57,431 nucleotides of DNA from NCBI GenBank assembly GCA_964496275.1, contig CAZBYL010000006.1:1-57431 (forward strand). Reading direction: 5' to 3'. Below are positions 25,137-32,901 of this stretch, in pieces (positions within the stretch are counted from its first letter, which is position 1; each line of letters begins with the position of its first letter). The position numbers and the translations under genes are program-made. The DNA comes from CAZBYL01 sp964496275 (GTDB lineage Bacteria > Synergistota > Synergistia > Synergistales > Synergistaceae). The notes below the pieces were generated by a model. That model searched no databases and was not told where the DNA came from. It worked only from the letters and a program-made list of their open reading frames with translations.

Positions 25137-26561
25137 TTAAGCTCCGAATACGAGTGTCTTAACAACGACAGGTATAACCCTGCCCTGTCCCATAGGTTTG
25201 CCTATATCTATGTAATCTCCGTCTTCAACATGTATATTGTCCAAACACACGATATTGAACTTCTGCGGCAATATGCCTCCCAAAGCTATTCCCAAGGCTT
25301 TGCCCATGTCTTCCTCGAGCAGTATAATCACACCGTCCCAATCCCTCATCGGCTCTGAGATTCCGTTCGCTATCTCGGCCGCAAAAGCTTTCAGGTCATC
25401 AAAACTCGGCGATTTAATACCTTTAAATCCGATTGCCGTACGCTGATAGCCCTCTTCAGTGCGGAAAAGTTTGAGCTTTGACTTTACGGATGAGGCAAGA
25501 GAGCCGGGCGTTGTGTAAAAAACTTTTATTACAGGGACGTTTTTCAAAGGGAAAATATTTTCCGTATAATTTATCGTACTCCCGCTTACACTCACGGTAT
25601 GGCTTCCGGCTCCGACAACCGTGGCTCTGATCGTTTCAGCCGGTTTCACTTTTCCTGCGCTGCGGTACATTAAGCTTTCTCTGACTGCTTCTCCCAAAAG
25701 CACACCTATATCTCCGTACATGAAGTAATCTTTAGGGTTCACTTCATTGTAAATCGATTCCGCCACTCCTCCGGAAAAGGTGACAAGCCGGGGCGGAGCC
25801 GATGTTTTCAGTTCTTTTGCCGTTATCATACGGCTGAGCGCTTTGCTTCTTGCGCAAAAACCTGAGATTTCATCCATGAAGGCAGCCATTCTCCTTACAA
25901 GTTTTCTCAGCTCAGCAACGTCAGTAATACACCCCTCTTTTATATCCAGAGACATTTCCGCCGCAAGCTCCTTTATCTTCGGAGCAACGTAAGAAACTCT
26001 CATATCAGCCTGATTGAGACGGACAAGCCTCCCTCCGATATCGAGGCAAGCAGTATCCGAAAGTTCTCCGTTATCGAATACGGCAATATTTGTGGTTCCG
26101 CCGCCGACATCGAAATTCATTACGCTTTTGCCGCTTTCTTTAGATATCGCGGCCGCACCGGAACCCTTTCCGGCAATCACGGCTTCAAGGTCGGAACCTG
26201 CTGTAGCCACGACGAAATCGCCGACATAATCACTTAAACTGTGCAATACGGCAGACGCATTTTCTTTGCGCGCCGTCTCTCCGGTTATTATTACCGCACC
26301 GGCCGACACGTCTTCCGCTTTTATTTTTGCATTTTCATACTCTTCCGCAACTATTTTTCTAAGGGCATCTCCGTCTATGAGATTTTCTGATAGCAGCGGA
26401 GTGAAATAAATCTTGCTTTTGTAGATGATATCCCTGCCGGTTATACTGAATCTCGGCACGGCAAAAGACCCTGCCTTGTTGTCGATCTCAATACGGCTAA
26501 AGACAATTTGTGTCGTTGTTGTGCCAATATCTATTCCGACGCTGTTAAGTATCTCCTTCAA
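25137..26561 (-). CDS. eutA: Ethanolamine ammonia-lyase reactivating factor EutA
   Basis: ATP-dependent chaperone-like factor that removes damaged cobalamin from the lyase so that fresh adenosylcobalamin can bind. Seen: actin/Hsp70-type phosphate motif SVGIDIGTTTTQIVFSRI, FDVGGGTTNIAVF, GETARKENA, TFSGGVAESIY and GAGSHTVSVSGSTI, all typical for EutA; 474 aa matches family length. The start is TTG at 26561, with GAGGT eight to nine bases upstream. It follows eutT with a 20-base gap and precedes pduS. It would act on the EutBC complex in the compartment lumen or before encapsulation. Confidence 0.93.
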   Translation of the reverse strand: MKEILNSVGIDIGTTTTQIVFSRIEIDNKAGSFAVPRFSITGRDIIYKSKIYFTPLLSENLIDGDALRKIVAEEYENAKIKAEDVSAGAVIITGETARKENASAVLHSLSDYVGDFVVATAGSDLEAVIAGKGSGAAAISKESGKSVMNFDVGGGTTNIAVFDNGELSDTACLDIGGRLVRLNQADMRVSYVAPKIKELAAEMSLDIKEGCITDVAELRKLVRRMAAFMDEISGFCARSKALSRMITAKELKTSAPPRLVTFSGGVAESIYNEVNPKDYFMYGDIGVLLGEAVRESLMYRSAGKVKPAETIRATVVGAGSHTVSVSGSTINYTENIFPLKNVPVIKVFYTTPGSLASSVKSKLKLFRTEEGYQRTAIGFKGIKSPSFDDLKAFAAEIANGISEPMRDWDGVIILLEEDMGKALGIALGGILPQKFNIVCLDNIHVEDGDYIDIGKPMGQGRVIPVVVKTLVFGA

Positions 26562-26581
26562 CTTTCAGCTACCTCAAAAAC

Positions 26582-27316
26582 TTATATGCCGCTCGCCCGC
26601 GGGACATAATTTACAGGCAGATGTTCAAAAATCATTATATAAAAAAGACTGCTCAATCTGTTTAAGGCAATCAGTATGTCAGAGCGGTAAGTTCCCTTAT
26701 TGCTGCGCGGAAATGCTTCGTATGCACATATTTCTGTCTCTCTTGTTTTTGTTCTGAGTAAGTTGAGAGCCACTGCACAAGCCCCCATATCTCTGTCTAT
26801 CATCATGTGAGGAAAACCGTAAAACTCTTTTGGGTGGTGAGATCGGTAATGTATTTCTTCAAATGACAGGCCGAGTATGTTTTGTTCCGCAACAGGTTCG
26901 TCCATAACCTCCGCACGGACAAGCCCCCTTACAAAAGCCAGAATCTTTTGAAGGTCGTCTGATAATTTTTGATCTGATTCTTTATCAGAAAGAATTTGAA
27001 CCTCCAATATATCGGACTGTAAGCTGTCCAGTTTTCCCCTCAATACTATTCTGGGATGGTTTTTGGGTACAAGAAATTTACCGTTAAGATGAGTCATGTC
27101 TTCCGGTTTTTTATCATATCTCACACCGTTCATATCGCAAAAGAAATTTTTCTTTCCGCTGTTTTCAGTACAGCTCGCAGGACGCAGGACAACCTTCATG
27201 TCCATCAAAAATTCCTTTGCGGCAGGTGTTATTATTGCACCGGCCGGCAATACATACTCACGCAAACCGCCGGATGCTTCATACTCTGCGCGAATGTCGC
27301 TTTCGGTTATAAGCAT
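26582..27316 (-). CDS. eutT: EutT-like corrinoid adenosyltransferase
   Basis: Transfers adenosyl from ATP to cob(I)alamin, making the coenzyme of ethanolamine ammonia-lyase. Seen: MLITESDIR, AGAIITPAAKEFL, MTHLNGKFLVPKNHPRI (EutT-type core), RGKLDSLQSD, RAEVMDEPV and SHHPKEFYG. In enterobacterial EutT the core His is followed after 11 residues by CCxxC; here the same places (after His87) are Leu-Gln-Ser-Asp-Ile, so the Fe(II)-linked cysteines are missing, as reported for some Firmicutes EutT proteins. I prefer ATG 27316, which has AAGGTGGG at good spacing, over ATG 27322. 244 aa. Confidence 0.88.
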   Translation of the reverse strand: MLITESDIRAEYEASGGLREYVLPAGAIITPAAKEFLMDMKVVLRPASCTENSGKKNFFCDMNGVRYDKKPEDMTHLNGKFLVPKNHPRIVLRGKLDSLQSDILEVQILSDKESDQKLSDDLQKILAFVRGLVRAEVMDEPVAEQNILGLSFEEIHYRSHHPKEFYGFPHMMIDRDMGACAVALNLLRTKTRETEICAYEAFPRSNKGTYRSDILIALNRLSSLFYIMIFEHLPVNYVPRASGI

Positions 27317-27337
27317 TCTCATCCCACCTTCAAAACA

Positions 27338-27805
27338 CTATTGAGTCTGCCAATCGGCGGGGTACGTAACATATAAAAACCTCGCCCGCGAGGGAGAAGA
27401 AAATTCAATTGATGTGCCTTTCGGAATAAAAATCACGTCTCCCGCTGTACCCGTAATTTTTGCCCCGTTTGCCGTAATATTAAGAACCCCTTCTATGACG
27501 TACTCAACCTCATCATAATGCAAAGTCCACGGAAAAGAGACTCCGCAAACTTCCATAATTCCCGCGCCCAGTCTGGGGCTTTCCGCGGCTGACAAAATAT
27601 CTTTTGAGGAAACTCCGCGTCCCGCATTTCCGATATCAAAAGGAAACGGTTCACACTTGACTTCAGAACACCTTATCTGTTTTACAGTGTGCTCCCCGCC
27701 AAAAGACGAAGTGTCTTCACAAGGGCTGCAAGGAGGGATATCGTCCTCTGCTAAAATTTTTTTTATCGCGTCACGCAGCATATCCTTTGTAAAATAATCT
27801 GCCAT
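27338..27805 (-). CDS. eutQ: EutQ-like cupin protein
   Basis: Single-domain EutQ homologue; enteric EutQ has been linked to acetate kinase activity and compartment assembly. Seen: an amphipathic N-terminal helix (YFTKDMLRDAIKKILAEDD), then the conserved cupin core with GVSFPWTLHYDEVEYVIEGV, GTAGDVIFIPKGTSIEF and a YVTYPADW end. Start ATG 27805, after AGGT; the frame to 27811 (TTG-GTT-ATG) is less likely. 155 aa, shorter than the 229-aa enteric EutQ because the N-terminal extension is smaller. Together with PduL it could take acetyl-CoA to acetate and ATP. Confidence 0.87.
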   Translation of the reverse strand: MADYFTKDMLRDAIKKILAEDDIPPCSPCEDTSSFGGEHTVKQIRCSEVKCEPFPFDIGNAGRGVSSKDILSAAESPRLGAGIMEVCGVSFPWTLHYDEVEYVIEGVLNITANGAKITGTAGDVIFIPKGTSIEFSSPSRARFLYVTYPADWQTQ

Positions 27806-27814
27806 AACCAATAC

Positions 27815-28093
27815 CTACAAGATATCTTTGTCTACTTCGACAGAATCTATTACGCCGACAATTACGGCATCCACAGGGATTTGACGTTCGCCATAGACCA
27901 TACGCGCCGAGCTGCCCTGCGTAACGAGCACGTCATCACCTATGCCTGCTCCGACCCCGCCGTCAACCGCAACGATTGGACGCACCCGCCCTTGCGGCAC
28001 TCCGAGCTGCTTAACCACAAAGAATTTTAGCCCTTCAAGCCTTTCGTCCTTTTTCGTTGCCCATAAATTGCCCACAACTTTTGCTATGATCAC
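27815..28093 (-). CDS. eutN: EutN/CcmL-type pentameric shell vertex protein
   Basis: BMC-P protein that closes the vertices of the polyhedral shell. Seen: MIIAKVVGNLWATKKDE (the typical first strand and G-x-V-x-x-T/A-K), LVTQGSSARMV (SSAR motif), VDAVIVGVIDSVEV at the end; 92 aa is exactly the expected size. It starts with GTG whose last bases overlap the TGA of the gene before (GTGA), so it is translationally coupled. Only one BMC-P gene is present in the window, enough for twelve vertices. Confidence 0.94.
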   Translation of the reverse strand: MIIAKVVGNLWATKKDERLEGLKFFVVKQLGVPQGRVRPIVAVDGGVGAGIGDDVLVTQGSSARMVYGERQIPVDAVIVGVIDSVEVDKDIL

Positions 28094-28803
28094 GGGTTTT
28101 CACACCTCTCATTCACTCTGAGCACCTCTAACCCGTTATGCACGATAAAATCTTCCGCAAGCGGAGTGATAATAGAATCGGAACAAATCCGCACTTCTTT
28201 AGCACGGGGGTTAGCTTTTGCGCTGTCCGCCAAAAGTCTCTCTGTGATAACCTTACAGCCTGTCAGAATGTGCAATCCGGAACCTTCACCATTATTATCA
28301 ATACTAACACACTCTTTTTTTATGTACTCAACAATACTTTGGGACGGGGCTATCGTAACACCGAACGAAATCAGCCTTTGAGCATACTCTTCATACAGAT
28401 GTCTCAGCTTTTCTGATTTACATGCAAGCTGCGTCGTACACATGCCTTCCCGCGCCACAAATACGGGACATCCGACCTGCAGAGCTTCTACAATAGGCCT
28501 CGCCTCGGCTCCGTAGGGAATTCCCATTGCCGCGGAGGCAAGCTGCCCGGCAGACAATTCTGAAATCAGCAGAATATCAAAATCACTTGCCGTAAGGGTT
28601 TTTTCATAGGCTTCTTCGCGGCTTTGCACAGTGAAATCGCAACACCCGCAAAGAGACTCATCTTCAGAAAAATTATCGCAGCCGCTACGGCCGGTCATCA
28701 GAAGGACTCTTTTTTTTACCGCGCACGGGAGAGATTCATGCCTCATGAAGATGCGTTTCATTACCTCCGCCGCAACTCTTTCAACAAGCTCTTCTTCCGT
28801 CAT
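28090..28803 (-). CDS. Conserved eut-operon protein of unknown function (flavoprotein-like)
   Basis: 237-aa protein in the place where many Firmicutes eut operons carry an uncharacterised 'ethanolamine utilization protein'. Seen: an N-terminal amphipathic helix MTEEELVERVAAEVMKRI that looks like an encapsulation peptide, a Rossmann-like region (VLLMTGRSG... DILLISELSAGQLASAAMGI) and a C-terminal CSDSIITPLAEDFIVHNGLEV that resembles the ITP-A segment of EutT. Cysteines cluster at SLCGCC. It overlaps eutN (GTGA) and eutJ (TGATG). No function is established; it may be a lumen or shell-bound cofactor protein. Confidence 0.65.
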   Translation of the reverse strand: MTEEELVERVAAEVMKRIFMRHESLPCAVKKRVLLMTGRSGCDNFSEDESLCGCCDFTVQSREEAYEKTLTASDFDILLISELSAGQLASAAMGIPYGAEARPIVEALQVGCPVFVAREGMCTTQLACKSEKLRHLYEEYAQRLISFGVTIAPSQSIVEYIKKECVSIDNNGEGSGLHILTGCKVITERLLADSAKANPRAKEVRICSDSIITPLAEDFIVHNGLEVLRVNERCENP

Positions 28804-29654
28804 CAGATTAACACCTCGTTCGGGCTTCCCATCATCATCGCTATTCCAAGCGGGGTTACAAGAAGGGGATTCTTCGGTTTGAGCACCGTTTTTCCGGTGA
28901 CTCTCTCAAGAACCTTTTCCATTCCTCTTATGCAGCACGCGCCCCCTGCAAGGCATATTGTGTCTACGCCGTAAGCCTCTGTGTGTTTTTTTATAATGGA
29001 ACCCATCTTCTCAATAACGGGAGTTACCATCGGAAGTATCTGATCCGCGTTGGCAGGGTCTTTTTTAAAATCCTCCGCATCATCAAAAGGCATCTTCTTG
29101 TTCCCTGCAATAACGAGAGTCATGTGTGTGCCTCCGGTAGGCTCATCGGCAACATAAACTACACGTCCGGACTTAAAGACGGCAACACCGACAGTCCCTC
29201 CTCCGATATCTACCACGGCTCCGCTGTCAATGCGCAGCACAGCATTGGCCGCTGTCGGTTCGTCAGGAACGTTCAGTACGGTGAATCCCGCACTCTCCGC
29301 AACATGTCTGTGTGTCGCGCAGTCCGCCAAGGAAGTCCCAGGCGGAACGGCTATGGCAGCTTCATTGAGCTCATGCCCAATGTTCTGTTCTATTCTGTTC
29401 TTCAGTCTCCTGACTATATCGCAGCAACTCAGGTAATCAACGACAAGACCGTCCCTGACAACCTGCGCATACTCCATTTCACAGGCCATCGGGGTATCTT
29501 TTTCGTCTAGGACAACAATAACAATATATGCGGTACCAATATCTATGCCCACTTTTAGTTTATCGGCAGGCGAGACTTTGATACCTCTTCCCACAACCAA
29601 ATCCAGCGAGGCAAGCATCGCGTCTGAATACTCGGGATTCCATGCCCCGCTCAT
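28803..29654 (-). CDS. eutJ: Ethanolamine utilisation chaperone EutJ (Hsp70-like)
   Basis: Actin/Hsp70-fold protein of eut and pdu-type loci with a proposed chaperone role in assembly. Seen: KVGIDIGTAYIVIVVLD (phosphate 1), AIAVPPGTS, VVDIGGGTVGVAVF (phosphate 2), VADEPTGGTHMTLVIAG and LAGGACCIRGME (adenosine motif); 283 aa is the usual length, with no substrate-binding domain. ATG overlaps the pduL stop (ATGA), and its own stop overlaps the next gene (TGATG): translational coupling across three genes. Confidence 0.92.
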   Translation of the reverse strand: MSGAWNPEYSDAMLASLDLVVGRGIKVSPADKLKVGIDIGTAYIVIVVLDEKDTPMACEMEYAQVVRDGLVVDYLSCCDIVRRLKNRIEQNIGHELNEAAIAVPPGTSLADCATHRHVAESAGFTVLNVPDEPTAANAVLRIDSGAVVDIGGGTVGVAVFKSGRVVYVADEPTGGTHMTLVIAGNKKMPFDDAEDFKKDPANADQILPMVTPVIEKMGSIIKKHTEAYGVDTICLAGGACCIRGMEKVLERVTGKTVLKPKNPLLVTPLGIAMMMGSPNEVLI

Positions 29655-30283
29655 CTTACTATGTACCCCATCGTTCCTTTGGCGTGGCCGCAGGCGTTCG
29701 CCTCGTCATAGTCTATGTGCATTGTCGTGCTGAATTTATCGCTTACTCTGACGGCGACTTCCTCAAAAATAACAGGACGTTCGCCGTCAACTCGAATCGA
29801 CACGCGCTCTCCGTCAATAACACCGAGACATTTCGCATCGTTTGGCGTCGCGTGCAAATGCCTCATTGCAATAATTACCCCTTCGCATATCGGGCACTCT
29901 CTGTTTCCGGCGATTATCGTGACTCCGCAGCTTCCGCTTATGTCTCCCGATTCCTTTACAGGAGCGTCCACCCCCAACACAGCGGCATCGGTTTTGGAAA
30001 TTTCCACCTGAGTTTTATTCCTCACAGGCCCCAGCAAGGCGACATTGGACATAGTCCCCTTAGGCCCTTTGATGGAGACTCGTTCCTTGCATAGGTACTG
30101 CCCCGGCTGCGAGAGTTCTCTCTGCGGGGTAAGCTCATACCCCTTTCCAAAAAGAACATCCGCATCAGCCCGGCTCAAATGGACATGACGCCCCGAAGCT
30201 TCTACCGGAACGGCAAGCGCAAACGGCAGTCTGCGAAGAACGCTGTCCGCAACGGAGCTCACTGTATCTTGAGATAATATCAA
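29651..30283 (-). CDS. pduL: PduL-type phosphotransacylase
   Basis: Converts acetyl-CoA plus phosphate to acetyl phosphate plus CoA inside the compartment, recycling CoA for EutE. Seen: a short N-terminal amphipathic helix (TVSSVADSVLRRL, encapsulation-peptide-like), then VEASGRHVHLSRADADVLFG (metal His pair), QPGQYLCKERVSIKGPKG, VALLGPVRNKTQVEIS, and MRHLHATPNDAKCLGV (second His motif). 210 aa, a normal PduL. The start is TTG at 30283 with AGGGA upstream. PduL here replaces the unrelated EutD enzyme of enteric operons. Confidence 0.93.
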   Translation of the reverse strand: MILSQDTVSSVADSVLRRLPFALAVPVEASGRHVHLSRADADVLFGKGYELTPQRELSQPGQYLCKERVSIKGPKGTMSNVALLGPVRNKTQVEISKTDAAVLGVDAPVKESGDISGSCGVTIIAGNRECPICEGVIIAMRHLHATPNDAKCLGVIDGERVSIRVDGERPVIFEEVAVRVSDKFSTTMHIDYDEANACGHAKGTMGYIVR

Positions 30284-30300
30284 AGCTCGTCCCTGTCCCT

Positions 30301-30591
30301 TTATTTGCCCTCAAGCTTGGGAAGTATGTACTCGACATCGCCGTGCGGGCGCGGTATAACATGGACAGAGATTAACTCCCCAACTCTTGCGGCTGCAGCG
30401 GAACCCGCATCAGTAGCCGCTTTCACAGCTCCTACATCACCGCGAACCATAACCGTCACAAGTCCTCCGCCTACGTGCACTTTGCCGATCAACGACACAT
30501 TGGCGGCTTTTACCATAGCATCAGCAGCTTCGATAGAACCGATGAGCCCCTTTGTCTCTACCATACCGAGCGCGCAAGAAATATCTGCCAT
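30301..30591 (-). CDS. eutM: EutM/PduA-type hexameric BMC shell protein
   Basis: Main facet hexamer of the shell, which controls metabolite passage through its pore. Seen: ALGMVETKGLIGSIEAADAM, VGGGLVTVMVRGDVGAVKAA and VIPRPHGDVEYILP, diagnostic for BMC-H; 96 aa, typical. The pore loop reads KVHVGGG. A strong TAAGGAGG ribosome site and two hairpins lie in the 88-base gap to eutE, consistent with separately boosted expression of the most abundant shell part. No EutK or EutS homologue was found. Confidence 0.95.
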   Translation of the reverse strand: MADISCALGMVETKGLIGSIEAADAMVKAANVSLIGKVHVGGGLVTVMVRGDVGAVKAATDAGSAAAARVGELISVHVIPRPHGDVEYILPKLEGK

Positions 30592-30617
30592 TTTAATTTC
30601 CTCCTTAAGATTTATTC

Positions 30618-30669
30618 ATCCTTGCCGCACGTACGGCAGGGATACCAGTCCTTGGAATTTTCCCAAGGA
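30618..30669 (-). promoter_or_regulatory. Tandem hairpins between eutE and eutM
   Basis: 30618-30643: ATCCTTGCCG pairs with CGGCAGGGAT over a six-base loop (one G-U pair on the plus-strand reading, equivalent on the transcript). 30649-30669: TCCTTGG pairs with CCAAGGA over a seven-base loop. Neither is followed by a T-run on the minus strand, so they are likelier processing or stability elements than terminators. Confidence 0.5.
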
Positions 30670-30679
30670 ATAGAGTCTG

Positions 30680-32197
30680 TTATTGTTTATGGTCCAGCCG
30701 CTTTATTACTTCTTCGACAAGCTTGTCTATAAGCATGTCCTGCGATACCGGAGCTTCTTTGGGCGAATTATGACATTTACCGCTCTCTGTTTGAGATACG
30801 ATGCCGGCAGATTCGCCTAAGTAAGCCTTCCTGATGTCAGAAACTTCACACACACCGTATGCAACCCTGCGAATATTGATAAGGTTCATCGGGCTTACGT
30901 TGTCCGACGTGGCCGACCCTCCGACCGCACCGCAGCCAAGAGTGAGAGCAGGGAATATACCTGTTGTGCCGCCGACCCCTCCCAGTGATGAAGATGTATT
31001 TACCAGAACTCTTGAAACGGGCTTCTTTAGCCCGAACTCTCGTATAACCCTCTCGTCTGTACTGTGAAGCGACATAGTATGTCCCGCACCTTCGTTTTCA
31101 AGCAGCTCTATGCAGCGCTCACAAGCTCTTTCCCAATTTTCTTCGACATAGAACCCCAACACCGTCGTCAATTTCTCTCTGGAAAACGGGTATTCGTGTC
31201 CGACCTGTGTTTGTTCCGACAAAAGAACCCGCGTCCCCTGCGGAATATTTATCCCTGCCATCTTTGCGACCGCGTCCGCCGGTTTTCCTACGATTTTCGC
31301 GTTCATTCCGCCAAACGGATTCATAAGTATGCGCCCCACTTTCTCCGATTCTTCCCGAGAAAGGAAGTAGCCGCCCTGAGATTCAAACTCTTCCATAACC
31401 TTTTCCTTGATGCAGTGTTCCGTCACAACAGATTGTTCAGATGCGCAGATTGTGCTGCAATCAAAGGTCTTGCTATCTATGATGCGGCGAACGGCTGCTT
31501 TAATATCCGCAGTGCGTTCGATAAAGGCAGGAGTGTTGCCGGGACCGACACCGAGCGCCGGAGTTCCCGAGCTGTATGCGGCCTTCACCATAGCAGTGCC
31601 GCCGGTAGCAAGTATAAGGTTCGTATCCCTATGGCTCATCAGCTCGTCTGTGCCCTCTTTAGACGGGACAGATACGCAGGATATTAGCCCTTCGGGTGCT
31701 CCCGCTTTCAGCGCAGCTTCGCTTACAACTCTGACAGCTTCCCTTATGCTTTTGAGCGCGCTCGGATGCGGGGAAAAAATTACCGCATTACCCGATTTAA
31801 CGCATATTTGAGCTTTGTATATTACCGTTGAGGTAGGATTTGTAGATGGGACAAGAGCCGCAACCACGCCTACAGGAACCGCTACATCAAATGTTTTCTT
31901 GGCTTTATCTTCGGAAATAATACCGACTGTTTTCATAGACTTTATTGCCTCGTGAACTGTAAGCGCAGCAAATTTGTTCTTAATAACCTTGTCCTGCCAG
32001 TTGCCGAATCCTGTTTCTTCATTTGCCAGTTTTGCCAGAGCAACGGCATTTGCCTCACCGGCCGCAGCGATCGCCAGTGTAACCTTATCCACCTGTTCCT
32101 GCGAAAATCCTCGGAACTCTTTCTGCGCCGCTTTGGCTTTCTCAATCAGGATGCGTGTTTCCTGAATGGAAATAAGATCTTTATCTCTAAGCTCCAT
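30680..32197 (-). CDS. eutE: CoA-acylating acetaldehyde dehydrogenase EutE
   Basis: Oxidises acetaldehyde with NAD+ and CoA to acetyl-CoA inside the compartment. Seen: aldehyde dehydrogenase core with VPSTNPTSTVIYKAQICVKS, ILATGGTAMVKAAYSSGTPA, GVGPGNTPAFIE, the catalytic Cys in SKTFDCSTICASEQS, and GVGGTTGIFPALTLGCGAVGG. The C-terminus carries an extra linker and amphipathic helix (SQDMLIDKLVEEVIKRLDHK) absent from enteric EutE, where the targeting peptide is N-terminal; it is probably an encapsulation peptide at the other end. 505 aa. Ribosome site GAGGAG before ATG. Confidence 0.94.
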   Translation of the reverse strand: MELRDKDLISIQETRILIEKAKAAQKEFRGFSQEQVDKVTLAIAAAGEANAVALAKLANEETGFGNWQDKVIKNKFAALTVHEAIKSMKTVGIISEDKAKKTFDVAVPVGVVAALVPSTNPTSTVIYKAQICVKSGNAVIFSPHPSALKSIREAVRVVSEAALKAGAPEGLISCVSVPSKEGTDELMSHRDTNLILATGGTAMVKAAYSSGTPALGVGPGNTPAFIERTADIKAAVRRIIDSKTFDCSTICASEQSVVTEHCIKEKVMEEFESQGGYFLSREESEKVGRILMNPFGGMNAKIVGKPADAVAKMAGINIPQGTRVLLSEQTQVGHEYPFSREKLTTVLGFYVEENWERACERCIELLENEGAGHTMSLHSTDERVIREFGLKKPVSRVLVNTSSSLGGVGGTTGIFPALTLGCGAVGGSATSDNVSPMNLINIRRVAYGVCEVSDIRKAYLGESAGIVSQTESGKCHNSPKEAPVSQDMLIDKLVEEVIKRLDHKQ

Positions 32198-32229
32198 TTT
32201 CTACTCCTCTTTTCTGCTGAGAGTTTCTT

Positions 32230-32880
32230 CTAGTAGCCCTTTGGGTTATCGGCCACACCGCATATCGCTTCGGCAAAGGCTTCACACGCGGCTCTGCAAG
32301 AGGACTGAGAGCCTTTTAAAAGCCCGCCCGCAAAATTTGTCTCAGACGGAGGCCCGTAAAACAGGGCAATCTGCACATCTGCGGCTTTTAAAGCGGCGTC
32401 GATTCCAATAATTGCCTCTTCCGGCGGAGCTATGAGATACGCTATAGACTCACCGTTTGTCCCCGCAATTTCCGAAAGGTAGCTGCCGGGTCTGGCGATA
32501 CAGTGAGCGAAATATACTATCGACGCATCATCGTTCGCGGAACAAAAAGCAGCTTCGTTCTCCGTAAAATATATAAGCGCATCAAGACCGCTCTTCACTT
32601 CGGAGGGGGTTGCTCCGGCAATAAGCCCGATTACCTCTCCGGCTAGCTTCGTGCTCGCATTCGACGCTCCTGCATAAAGCGATTTGGCATATACGACACG
32701 CACCGAGGCTTTCTTGGTTGCCTCGTCAAGAGCGACATATGTAACATCATCACAGTCGGATGTCACAAGGCCGACACTCTTTTCGTGAGGCGCAAGCCCC
32801 AGCTTTTCCGCCAATGGAGGACTTACGCTCGATATTATTTTGGCGGAGAGTATTGTCGCCCTGATTGCTTCACCCTTCAT
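32230..32880 (-). CDS. eutL: EutL-type trimeric shell protein
   Basis: Circularly permuted tandem-BMC protein forming pseudohexameric trimers with a gated pore. Seen: LSAKIISSVSPPLAEKLGL, HEKSVGLVTSDCDDVTYVALDEAT, VVYAKSLYAGASNASTKLAGE, YFTENEAAFCSANDDASIVY and YLIAPPEEAIIGIDAALKAADV; 216 aa matches EutL. It lies between eutC and eutE with short gaps (21 and 32 bases), the standard eutBCL order. The ethanolamine-binding subunit pores of EutL have been proposed to regulate entry. Confidence 0.94.
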   Translation of the reverse strand: MKGEAIRATILSAKIISSVSPPLAEKLGLAPHEKSVGLVTSDCDDVTYVALDEATKKASVRVVYAKSLYAGASNASTKLAGEVIGLIAGATPSEVKSGLDALIYFTENEAAFCSANDDASIVYFAHCIARPGSYLSEIAGTNGESIAYLIAPPEEAIIGIDAALKAADVQIALFYGPPSETNFAGGLLKGSQSSCRAACEAFAEAICGVADNPKGY

Positions 32881-32901
32881 TTGCCCTGTCAGCTCCGATA
32901 G

